Source: JANLSE01 sp038214135
Lineage (GTDB): Bacteria; Chloroflexota; Chloroflexia; Chloroflexales; Roseiflexaceae
Reading direction: 5' to 3'
Assembly (NCBI GenBank): GCA_038214135.1
Contig: JBBQSD010000199.1
Location: 1 to 8,412, forward strand
Length of the DNA: 8,412 nucleotides
Positions 1-6,200 of this stretch are shown piece by piece. The stretch's first letter is position 1; every line of letters begins with the position of its first letter. The position numbers and the translations under genes were made by a program. Below the pieces are notes generated by a model, which made no database searches, was not told where the DNA came from, and saw only the letters and a program-made list of their open reading frames with translations.

Positions 1-12
1 TGTTGCCAAGAA

Positions 13-294
<282 letters not shown>

Positions 295-323
295 TTGACA
301 CTTTTGCAATCATCGAATATAGT
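295..323 (+). promoter_or_regulatory. Predicted sigma-70-type promoter of the hemY operon
   Basis: A perfect -35 hexamer TTGACA (295-300), a 17-bp spacer and a -10 hexamer TATAGT (318-323, five of six consensus bases) predict transcription starting near 330. This leaves a leader of about 40 nt before the ATG at 370. A second TTGACAC at 269-275 repeats the -35 sequence 26 bp upstream and has no matching -10 box. It could be part of an overlapping promoter or an operator half. The prediction rests only on sequence match and position. Confidence 0.6.
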
Positions 324-369
324 AATGGCATCGCATCGTGATCGTTTTGATAGATATACTGAGTTTGCT

Positions 370-1833
370 ATGGCCGCATTCTCCAATCAATTTGATGAGC
401 GACCGCATGTCGTGATCATTGGTGGCGGCATTACTGGCTTGAGTACTGCGTTCTATCTCGAACGAGCCGCCCGCGTTGCTGGCCAGCCAATTCGCTGCAC
501 AATCGTGGAACGTGATAACCGCTTGGGTGGGAAGATTCGCACCGAGCGAGTGGCAGATGGCGCTGGCGATTTTGTTATTGAGGGTGGCCCGGATTCATTT
601 GTGGCGCAGAAGCCATGGGCCGCCGAATTAGCCCGCGATCTGGGCATCGGCGAGAAGATTCACGGCAGTGAGCCAGCCGCACCAGCCACCTATGTGCTGT
701 GTAACGGTACACCGCAACCATTGCCAGATGGCACGATGCTGATTGTGCCAACTCGCTTCTGGCCGTTTGCGGCCTCACCGCTGATCTCGCCGCTTGGCAA
801 GCTGCGAATGGCACTCGATCTGATTATTCCGGCTCGCCAGAGTGAAGCCGATGAATCGCTGGCCGATTTTATTCGGCGGCGATTGGGCCACGAGGCACTC
901 GACCGCTTGGCCGAGCCGCTGATGTCGGGTATTCATAGCGCCGAGTGTGAGCGCCAGAGTCTGTTGGCGACCTTCCCCCGCTTTCGGGATATTGAGCGCC
1001 GCCATGGCAGCATTATTCGTGGCATGATTGCCGCTCGCCGCAATGCACCGCAGCATACAGGCAAGCCTAGCACACCATTTATGACACTGCGCGGCGGGGT
1101 TGGCGCGCTCGTTGAGGCGCTAACACAGCAGATTGAGGCGACGATCCTGTTGGGCCGTAGTGTCGCTGCGATTGAACATACCGCCGACGCTGGTCGTTAC
1201 CAGGTACGGCTGGATGATGGCACCAACATGTTTTCTGATGCACTGATAGTAACGACTCCGGCCTACATTTCGGCGGATCTGCTTGAACATGTGATACCAA
1301 GCCTTGCAGCGGCATTGCGTGAACTGCGCTATGTCTCAACCGCAACCGTCACAATCTGTGTCCGCGAGGCGGATATCACGCGCGCAATCGGCGGGTATGG
1401 CGTCATTATTCCACGCGGCGAGGGGCGCAAGATCAATGCTTGTACGATTAGTTCGCGCAAATTTGCTGGGCGTGCGCCAACTGGATATGCCCTCGTTCGC
1501 GCATTCGTTGGTGGTTCGCGCACACCAGAGGCGCTCGATCTGAGCGATGAGCAACTAATTACGCTGGTACGCGACGAACTGCGTGATATTCTTGGAATCA
1601 GTGCGACACCACGCTTCACCCGTGTGTATCGCTGGGAGCGCGGCAACCCACAGTATGATGTTGGGCATATCGAGCGGATCGCCGCAATTGAGCAATTGCT
1701 GCCAGATGGGATTTATCTGGCAGGCGCAGCCTACCATGGTGTTGGAATTCCAGATTGCATACATCAGGGTCGGAAGATAGCCGAAGCTATTGTTAGCCAG
1801 ATCAGCGCTGCTGTTGATCAGGATGTGTTATGA
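370..1833 (+). CDS. hemY: Coproporphyrinogen III / protoporphyrinogen oxidase, oxygen-dependent (HemY/CgoX)
   Basis: This FAD flavoenzyme removes six electrons from a porphyrinogen using O2 and releases H2O2. With HemQ and a Bacillus-type HemH nearby, coproporphyrinogen III is the likely substrate (synonym cgoX; often annotated hemG). From the ATG at 370 the protein is 487 residues, close to the family's usual size. The N-terminal Rossmann dinucleotide motif VVIIGGGITGLS (14-25) is followed by RLGGKIRT and EGGPDSF (51-77). The C-terminal FAD motif YLAGAAYHGVGIPDCIHQG lies at 449-467. The frame stays open upstream to a TTG at 295 and an ATG at 325. The TTG is the predicted -35 box and the ATG lies before the predicted transcription start, so 370 is preferred. 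Only a weak GAG precedes it. The stop overlaps the next gene's start. Membrane segments are not expected for this soluble or peripheral family. Confidence 0.93.
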   Translation: MAAFSNQFDERPHVVIIGGGITGLSTAFYLERAARVAGQPIRCTIVERDNRLGGKIRTERVADGAGDFVIEGGPDSFVAQKPWAAELARDLGIGEKIHGSEPAAPATYVLCNGTPQPLPDGTMLIVPTRFWPFAASPLISPLGKLRMALDLIIPARQSEADESLADFIRRRLGHEALDRLAEPLMSGIHSAECERQSLLATFPRFRDIERRHGSIIRGMIAARRNAPQHTGKPSTPFMTLRGGVGALVEALTQQIEATILLGRSVAAIEHTADAGRYQVRLDDGTNMFSDALIVTTPAYISADLLEHVIPSLAAALRELRYVSTATVTICVREADITRAIGGYGVIIPRGEGRKINACTISSRKFAGRAPTGYALVRAFVGGSRTPEALDLSDEQLITLVRDELRDILGISATPRFTRVYRWERGNPQYDVGHIERIAAIEQLLPDGIYLAGAAYHGVGIPDCIHQGRKIAEAIVSQISAAVDQDVL

Positions 1834-2486
1834 GCAGTGAACCAGCGCACACCCACGATGAGATCATAGATGAAGATGGCCGCATATGGATCTCGCTTCA
1901 ATTGGCCAGCGAGCGACTTGGCATGGCAACTGCTACGCTACGGCGCTGGGGTGATGCTGGCAAAATCCCAATGAAACGAACACTCGGCGGCCATCGGCGC
2001 TTTCTGGCTGCGGCCATCGAGGAATTGCAGCAATCAATGGCCCCGCAGGTTGCGGTGGTGCCAGCCAAAGTAGCGCAACCGCGCCTGTGGGGTGTGGATC
2101 CACACGAGCTTGCACGCCAGAACTGGCATGCACGCCTGGCAGCACGGGCAACCCCAGATCATCTGCGCGGGCTTGGCCAACGGCTGCTCGGGCTGCTGAT
2201 TCAGTTTATCAATCGCCAATCCGAGGATCAACGCTTTCTCGATGAAGCCCATAGCGTCGGCGCAAGCTATGGCCGCGCGGCACGCCACGCTGGCATTACG
2301 ATGTACGATACCGTCGAAGCCTTTCTGTTCTTTCGCAGCTCCTTCTCGCAACTCGCTCTCCCAATTCCTGGCATTGCCCAACCAACCGACTTGGCCGAGG
2401 CCGCCAATCTGCACGCCCGCATCCAGCGCTTTATGGACACGACACTGCTCGGGACGATCAGCGGATTCGAAGAGCAGCAACACTAG
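1830..2486 (+). CDS. MerR/BldC-type helix-turn-helix regulator with a helical C-terminal domain
   Basis: This 218-residue protein is probably a transcription regulator of the haem operon or of something responding to haem. Residues about 20-66 form a single MerR-superfamily winged helix: the core ATLRRWGDAGKIP (35-47) and the wing RTLGGHRRF (50-58) resemble BldC and excisionase-type proteins. A linker rich in Ala, Val and Pro (70-88) leads to an alpha-helical domain (about 90-213) with YGRAARHAGITMYDTVEAFLFF (147-168, key pattern G-x-x-A-x-x-x-G-I). That domain loosely recalls the RsbR/RsbRD N-terminal fold, but I cannot assign it. The protein has no cysteine, which argues against a Cys-Pro haem motif or thiolate metal sensing, and I see no B12-binding motif. 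Its ATG overlaps the hemY stop as ATGA, implying translational coupling. hemA starts 29 bp downstream. Ligand and targets are unknown. Confidence 0.85.
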   Translation: MSSEPAHTHDEIIDEDGRIWISLQLASERLGMATATLRRWGDAGKIPMKRTLGGHRRFLAAAIEELQQSMAPQVAVVPAKVAQPRLWGVDPHELARQNWHARLAARATPDHLRGLGQRLLGLLIQFINRQSEDQRFLDEAHSVGASYGRAARHAGITMYDTVEAFLFFRSSFSQLALPIPGIAQPTDLAEAANLHARIQRFMDTTLLGTISGFEEQQH

Positions 2487-2515
2487 GTGCCTTGCGCGCC
2501 TGGCAGGGAAGATGC

Positions 2516-3763
2516 ATGAGCAACCGGCAGATTGTGATGATCGGTGCCCACCAGCGCACCACCCCAATTGCTATTCGGGAACGGCTTGCCTTCGGGCCGG
2601 ATGAACTGACCACAGCGCTCGCCAGCCTCAGCGAGATTGCGCTGGAGGTGTTCATCCTTTCGACATGCAATCGCATGGAGATCTACGCGGTTGTCACGAG
2701 CGACGAGGCCTGCCAATCGATTGTGCATTTTTTGGCCGATCATAGTGGCCTGCCGCAACACGAACTCGCGCCAACGCTGCGTATGCTGCACAATGCCGAT
2801 GTGGTGCGGAATGTGTGCCGCCTCTCGGCTGGGCTTGATTCGATGGTGCTTGGCGAGGATCAGATCGTGGCGCAACTCAAGCACGCCATGGCTGCTGCCC
2901 AAGCCGCCGGAACACTCGGCCAGGTGCTGAGTAAGCTGCTGCAGGGCGCGCTGGCCTCTGGCAAGATAGTCCGCACTCAGACGGGCATCGCCCGCAGCCA
3001 TCTATCGGTTGTGTCGGTTGCTCTCGACATGGCCCGCCAATCGTTCGGGGCATTATCTGGGCGCAGGGTGCTGATTATTGGTGCTTGGCAAACAGCCGAG
3101 TTGGCGCTAAAACATCTCAAAAGCGAGACTCCGGCTCAGATCATGATCGCAAACCGTACCCGCGAACGTGCAGCACTCCTGGCCGAACGCCATGGCGCGC
3201 AGGCGGTCGCACTGGATGATATTGGTGCGGCGCTAGACAACACCGATGTGGTGCTCAGTTGCACCGCTGCACCGCAGGTGGTGATCGATGGTGCAATGGT
3301 TGCACATGCGATGATTGGTCGCCAGGAACCATTATTGCTGCTCGATCTGGCGGTTCCACACGATATTGACCACACTGCGGCGAACATGGCGGGCGTGAAA
3401 CTATTCAATGTCGATGATCTACAGGCGATCTGTGTGGCCAACCGCGCTAGCCGTGCCGCCGAGATCACCCACGCCGATGCACTGGTTGAGGAAGCCGTTA
3501 GCAAATTCCTGGAATGGTGGGGCACCCGCCTGGCAACGCCAACGATTCGCGCATTGTGTGAGCGTGCAGAGGCAATACGGGCTGCGGAAGTCCAGCGCAC
3601 CCTCGCCCACCTGCAGCTGAGTGAACGCGAGCAAGCCGCCATCCAAGCCCTGAGCGAGGCAATCGTCAATAAACTATTGCACCCACCGATCAGCAGCCTG
3701 AAGGCCAATGCTGGCGCGGATCTGATTGGCGCAGCAAGGCAGCTATTTCAGGTTGAAAGCTAA
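2516..3763 (+). CDS. hemA: Glutamyl-tRNA reductase (HemA)
   Basis: HemA reduces glutamyl-tRNA(Glu) with NADPH to glutamate-1-semialdehyde, the first committed step of the C5 tetrapyrrole pathway. It is 415 residues long, typical of the family. GAHQRTTPIAIRE (10-22) and STCNRMEIYAV (49-59) hold the catalytic domain, with nucleophile Cys51. SAGLDSMVLGEDQI (104-117), the NADPH domain (about 183-310) with IANRTRERA (211-219), and the C-terminal dimerisation helices all align with B. subtilis and E. coli HemA as I recall them. Three usually conserved positions differ: Asn99 replaces the His of the HLFRV motif (E. coli His99), Trp191 replaces the second Gly of GAGxM (here GAWQTA), and His282 replaces Arg in AVPRD. 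The ATG at 2516 is chosen for the AGGGAAG Shine-Dalgarno at 2505-2511, although the frame is open to a TTG at 2492. It is probably cotranscribed with the two upstream genes. Confidence 0.95.
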   Translation: MSNRQIVMIGAHQRTTPIAIRERLAFGPDELTTALASLSEIALEVFILSTCNRMEIYAVVTSDEACQSIVHFLADHSGLPQHELAPTLRMLHNADVVRNVCRLSAGLDSMVLGEDQIVAQLKHAMAAAQAAGTLGQVLSKLLQGALASGKIVRTQTGIARSHLSVVSVALDMARQSFGALSGRRVLIIGAWQTAELALKHLKSETPAQIMIANRTRERAALLAERHGAQAVALDDIGAALDNTDVVLSCTAAPQVVIDGAMVAHAMIGRQEPLLLLDLAVPHDIDHTAANMAGVKLFNVDDLQAICVANRASRAAEITHADALVEEAVSKFLEWWGTRLATPTIRALCERAEAIRAAEVQRTLAHLQLSEREQAAIQALSEAIVNKLLHPPISSLKANAGADLIGAARQLFQVES

Positions 3764-3780
3764 TGCCGTTACGCACGGCA
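3764..3780 (+). repeat. Perfect hairpin directly after the hemA stop
   Basis: TGCCGT (3764-3769) and ACGGCA (3775-3780) form a perfect 6-bp stem with a 5-nt loop, starting on the base after the hemA TAA. No T-run follows, so it is not a standard intrinsic terminator. It could stabilise the transcript's 3' end or be part of the repeat-filled gap. The 9-mer CGGCAGGCA that overlaps its 3' arm (3776-3784) recurs at 3804-3812. Confidence 0.55.
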
Positions 3781-3813
3781 GGCAGATCTCTTGCCACTGT
3801 GCGCGGCAGGCAC

Positions 3814-3942
3814 CAGGAAATCGTTCCATTGCGCGTTCTTGGGCTACGCGCCCTGCGGCAGAAAACCGTTCCCGCCCAGAGGGCACCCGGTTTCCTGCAC
3901 CTTCCTCCGGTCGGGGCCTTGCCCCGAACCCCGAATGAAGGT
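3814..3942. repeat. GC-rich REP-like composite inverted repeat
   Basis: This part of the 463-bp gap after hemA is noncoding and built from inverted repeats. CAGGAAA (3814-3820) pairs with TTTCCTG (3891-3897) around a smaller GGGC/GCCC hairpin (3841-3853). Next to it, ACCTTC (3899-3904) pairs with GAAGGT (3937-3942) around a 7-bp hairpin, TCGGGGC/GCCCCGA (3911-3927), with a CTT loop. The look is that of a dispersed extragenic palindromic repeat. Whether it recurs in the genome cannot be seen from one copy. Confidence 0.6.
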
Positions 3943-4060
3943 TGGTGGCCCGTTAACGCCGTGTCTCATGCCTCGGCTGCGATCAATCGGCGTTGGTGGC
4001 TGGTTGGGAGCATATCGAATACGACCGGCTTGTTCGCTTCAGAGTTGGCGTTGGTGGCTG
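3941..4060. repeat. Three spaced copies of GTTGGTGGC
   Basis: GTTGGTGGC occurs at 3941-3949, 3992-4000 and 4050-4058. The last two are part of a longer identical 14-mer, GGCGTTGGTGGCTG (3989-4002 and 4047-4060). Spacings of 51 and 58 bp and unlike sequence between copies rule out a regular tandem array. The stretch is noncoding, and a weak open frame across it (3763-4152) has no protein-like character. No role is evident. Confidence 0.6.
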
Positions 4061-4069
4061 ATAGTGGCT

Positions 4070-4109
4070 CCCCTCTCACCGGCTTGGGAGAGGGGCCGGG
4101 GGTGAGGGC
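4070..4109. repeat. GAGAGGGG palindrome, copy A, between hemA and hemQ
   Basis: CCCCTCTC (4070-4077) pairs with GAGAGGGG (4088-4095) across a 10-nt loop. GGGGGTGAGGG-type sequence follows (about 4099-4108). That 3' tail is shared with the two other palindromes in this window, but here the matching 5' outer arm is missing, so this copy looks truncated. It is probably a member of a dispersed intergenic family. There is no T-tract, so a terminator role is not supported. Confidence 0.7.
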
Positions 4110-4115
4110 AGGTCG

Positions 4116-4206
4116 CGGTTCTTGTTCTCTTGTTCTTTTGTTCAGGTTTTAGTTCTCGGCATTCTGAATACTGACTCCTGACTTCTGAATACTCGGTTCT
4201 TGTTCT
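4116..4206. repeat. Degenerate heptamer array bracketed by a 13-bp direct repeat, upstream of hemQ
   Basis: Heptamers run in phase from 4159 to 4200: GCATTCT, GAATACT, GACTCCT, GACTTCT, GAATACT, CGGTTCT. The unit GACTCCT is the reverse complement of the AGGAGTC unit after hemC. On either side lies the identical 13-mer CGGTTCTTGTTCT (4116-4128 and 4194-4206), the second copy ending 20 bp before the hemQ start codon. Pyrimidine-rich TTGTTCT-like units also fill 4121-4143. The array therefore occupies the whole presumed leader of hemQ. No convincing -35/-10 pair is present. Confidence 0.7.
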
Positions 4207-4212
4207 ATCACA

Positions 4213-4219
4213 TAAGGAG
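4213..4219 (+). promoter_or_regulatory. Strong Shine-Dalgarno of hemQ
   Basis: TAAGGAG ends 7 nt before the ATG at 4227. It is the best ribosome binding site in the window and fixes the hemQ start, although the frame is open back to a TTG at 4200 inside the 13-bp repeat. Confidence 0.85.
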
Positions 4220-4226
4220 CGTTGCC

Positions 4227-4916
4227 ATGAGTGAGAATGTTGCCCCCGCTGCCCCCTGGTTCGTGCAATATACTGCCTTTCGGGTTGACCCAGCCTGGCG
4301 TCGGTTGCCGTATAGTGCCCGCGAGGATGGCCGTGCGGCGTTTGCTGGCGTGATCGATGAGACAACCGATATCAGCACATGGGCCTATAGCACCCTTGGA
4401 CTAAAGGTTGGCTCCGATCTGCTGCTCTGGCGGCGTGGCAGCGACCCGATTGCGATGCAGGATATGACCGGACGCCTGCTGCAGACTGGAATCGGCACCT
4501 ATCTTGAGATCTCCCACCAACTATGGGGCTTCACGCGGCCCTCCAATTATACCCGCCGCCCAACCAGCCAGGAACAGGCCATTGATCTGAATGATCGCCT
4601 GACCTACCTGACTGTCTATCCCTTCACGAAGACGACCGAGTGGCATCTGATGAGCCGCGATGCGCGCCAGGGGATGATGAATGAGCATATGCGGATTGGC
4701 CATGAGTTCGAGGATGTGCGCCAGGTGCTGCTCTATTCAACTGGCCTCGATGACCAGGAGTTTGTGGTGGCCTACGAAATGGAGGAGATGCCACGCTTTA
4801 CCGCACTCGTCACGGCCCTGCGCGATACAGAGGCCCGCCGCTACACACTGCGCGACACGCCAATCATCACGGGTATTCATCGGCCACTGCGCGATGTGCT
4901 ATCCCTGATTGGCTGA
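4227..4916 (+). CDS. hemQ: Coproheme decarboxylase (HemQ/ChdC), chlorite-dismutase family
   Basis: HemQ decarboxylates two propionates of iron-coproporphyrin III with H2O2 to give haem b, the last step of the coproporphyrin-dependent route. The protein is 229 residues, normal for the family. The catalytic tyrosine lies in TVYPFTKT (129-136, Tyr131; Lys135 just after it). The proximal haem His is expected at His154 in EHMRIG. Gln166, seven residues before GLDDQEF (173-179), matches the distal Gln of decarboxylases, where true chlorite dismutases have Arg. RRYTLRDTPI (204-213) resembles the Thermus/Deinococcus-type members as I remember them. The Listeria-type YPM motif has Phe133 in place of Met here. 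The H2O2 could come from HemY in the same cluster. There is no signal peptide, so it is cytoplasmic. Repeats flank it on both sides, so it may have its own transcript. The family is certain; decarboxylase activity is inferred from context and Gln166. Confidence 0.92.
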   Translation: MSENVAPAAPWFVQYTAFRVDPAWRRLPYSAREDGRAAFAGVIDETTDISTWAYSTLGLKVGSDLLLWRRGSDPIAMQDMTGRLLQTGIGTYLEISHQLWGFTRPSNYTRRPTSQEQAIDLNDRLTYLTVYPFTKTTEWHLMSRDARQGMMNEHMRIGHEFEDVRQVLLYSTGLDDQEFVVAYEMEEMPRFTALVTALRDTEARRYTLRDTPIITGIHRPLRDVLSLIG

Positions 4917-4946
4917 TACTTTCTTAACCACAGAACTGCTGATCTC

Positions 4947-5000
4947 CTTCACCCCTTACCCCTCTCCCATTAGGAGAGGGCAAGCGCAGCAGGGGTGAGG
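4947..5000. repeat. GAGAGGGG palindrome, copy B, nested inverted repeat between hemQ and hemE
   Basis: The outer arms are 4947-4956 and 4991-5000 (10 bp including one G-T pair, ending in GGGGTGAGG). They enclose a perfect 8-bp inner stem, CCCTCTCC (4960-4967) with GGAGAGGG (4973-4980), around the loop CATTA. This is the most regular of the three related palindromes. It lies 30 bp after the hemQ stop and could act on transcript stability. No T-run follows. Confidence 0.8.
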
Positions 5001-5020
5001 CAAACAACCTATAAACCTAT

Positions 5021-5052
5021 TTGCTTCATAAAAGGCACAGGCGATATATCGC
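5021..5052 (+). promoter_or_regulatory. Weak candidate promoter with a 12-bp perfect palindrome upstream of hemE
   Basis: GCGATATATCGC (5041-5052) is a perfect 12-bp palindrome 65 bp before hemE. A poor promoter match overlaps it: TTGCTT (5021-5026), an 18-bp spacer and TATATC (5045-5050). An operator over a -10 box would look like this, but both promoter boxes are weak and the palindrome is short enough to arise by chance. The rest of the 201-bp gap, apart from the nested palindrome, shows nothing I can name. Confidence 0.25.
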
Positions 5053-5117
5053 GCCCAACGCAGGGCCTATTTCAGCAATCAGATATCCACAATCTCTGAT
5101 CGAAAAGCGAGAAGCAT

Positions 5118-6185
5118 TTGACTACGAATGATCACTTTCTACGCGCCTGCCGCCGTGAACCAACCGAGCGCACACCCGTGTGGTTTATGCGCCAGGCAGG
5201 CCGTTATATGCCCGAATACCGCGCCATCCGTGAGCATCACTCATTCCTGGAGATGGTCAAGACGCCCGAGCTGGCAGCTGAGATCACGCTGCAACCAATT
5301 CGCGCACTGCCCGTCGATGCCGCGATCATCTATTCCGACATCCTGCCGCCACTTGAAGGCATGGGCCTCCAGCTTACCTATGAGAAGGGCGAAGGGCCGG
5401 TTATCCATAACCCTGTGCGAACCCTGGCCGATATTGATGCCCTGCGCCACGCCGATCCCTATGAGACGATGGGCTTTACCCTGGATGCCATTCGGCTGGT
5501 GAAACGTGAACTAGCCGGACGTATTCCGCTGATCGGGTTTAGTGGCGCTCCCTTCACGCTGGCTAGCTATGCAATTGAGGGCAGCGGATCACGTGACTAT
5601 CGGCGCACCAAACTGCTGATGTACCGCGAACCATTGGCCTGGCATGCCTTGATGGAAAAACTCTCGCTGCTGGTTTCCGATTACCTGATTGCCCAGATTG
5701 TTGCTGGCGCACAGGCCGTGCAGATCTTCGATAGCTGGGCTGGCGCACTCGCCCCCAGCGATTATGTCGAGTACGTGCTACCACATGTCCAGCGTGCAAT
5801 CGAGCGCGTACGGGCATTCGATCAGCAATCGTTGGTTCCAATCATCTATTTCGGCACCGACATGGCGGGCATGGGCGCAATTCTGCGGCAAACCGGTGCA
5901 GATGTGCTTGGTGTCGATTGGCGGATCGGGTTGGATGATGCCTGGGAGCGGCTCGGGCATGATGTCGCCGTCCAGGGCAACCTCGATCCAGCAGTGTTGT
6001 TCGCACCAATCCCCGAAATCGAGCGCCGTGCTGCCGACATTCTGAATCGTGCTGCTGGGCGGCCAGGCCATATCTTCAACCTTGGCCATGGGATTTTGAC
6101 CGAAACCCCGGTTGAGCATGTGCGCCAATTGGCGGAATTTGTCCAGAACTATAATCTCGTACCAGCATTGGCTGGTGGCGGGTAA
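5118..6185 (+). CDS. hemE: Uroporphyrinogen decarboxylase (HemE)
   Basis: HemE converts uroporphyrinogen III to coproporphyrinogen III by removing four acetate carboxyls, with no cofactor. At 355 residues it has full family length. FMRQAGRYMPEYR (23-35) holds the substrate Arg25 and Arg29. YSDILPPLEGMG (72-83) holds the catalytic Asp74. APFTLASYAIEG (144-155) holds Tyr151, FDSWAG has Ser206, and FNLGHGI (320-326) has His324. These correspond to the known active-site set (human Arg37, Arg41, Asp86, Tyr164, Ser219, His339). The start is a TTG: an in-frame stop lies at 5097-5099, and the next ATG would cut off the conserved NDHFLRACRREP start. A GAGAAG at 5109-5114 is a weak, closely placed ribosome site, which may keep translation modest. 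The next gene, hemH, follows after 15 bp. Confidence 0.96.
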   Translation: MTTNDHFLRACRREPTERTPVWFMRQAGRYMPEYRAIREHHSFLEMVKTPELAAEITLQPIRALPVDAAIIYSDILPPLEGMGLQLTYEKGEGPVIHNPVRTLADIDALRHADPYETMGFTLDAIRLVKRELAGRIPLIGFSGAPFTLASYAIEGSGSRDYRRTKLLMYREPLAWHALMEKLSLLVSDYLIAQIVAGAQAVQIFDSWAGALAPSDYVEYVLPHVQRAIERVRAFDQQSLVPIIYFGTDMAGMGAILRQTGADVLGVDWRIGLDDAWERLGHDVAVQGNLDPAVLFAPIPEIERRAADILNRAAGRPGHIFNLGHGILTETPVEHVRQLAEFVQNYNLVPALAGGG

Positions 6186-6200
6186 TACAAGAGGAATGTT

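Noticed and set aside
1079..1345. Minus-strand reading frames inside hemY, and similar ones in all other genes
   Set aside because: They are shadows of strongly supported + strand genes, with no recognisable domains.
1830..2486. B12-dependent light regulator of the CarH/LitR type
   Set aside because: The helix-turn-helix is BldC-like, and the C-terminal part is too short and lacks a cobalamin-binding motif.
3764..3780. Rho-independent terminator after hemA
   Set aside because: The stem is good but no T-run follows. The same holds for the palindromes at 4070, 4947 and 7160.
3763..4152. 129-residue + strand reading frame after hemA (MPLRTAGRSL...)
   Set aside because: It is made of hairpins and direct repeats, overlaps the hemA stop, has no recognisable domain and no ribosome site.
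4227..4916. True chlorite dismutase
   Set aside because: Gln166 stands where chlorite dismutases have the distal Arg, the catalytic Tyr of decarboxylases is present, there is no signal peptide, and the gene is in a haem cluster.
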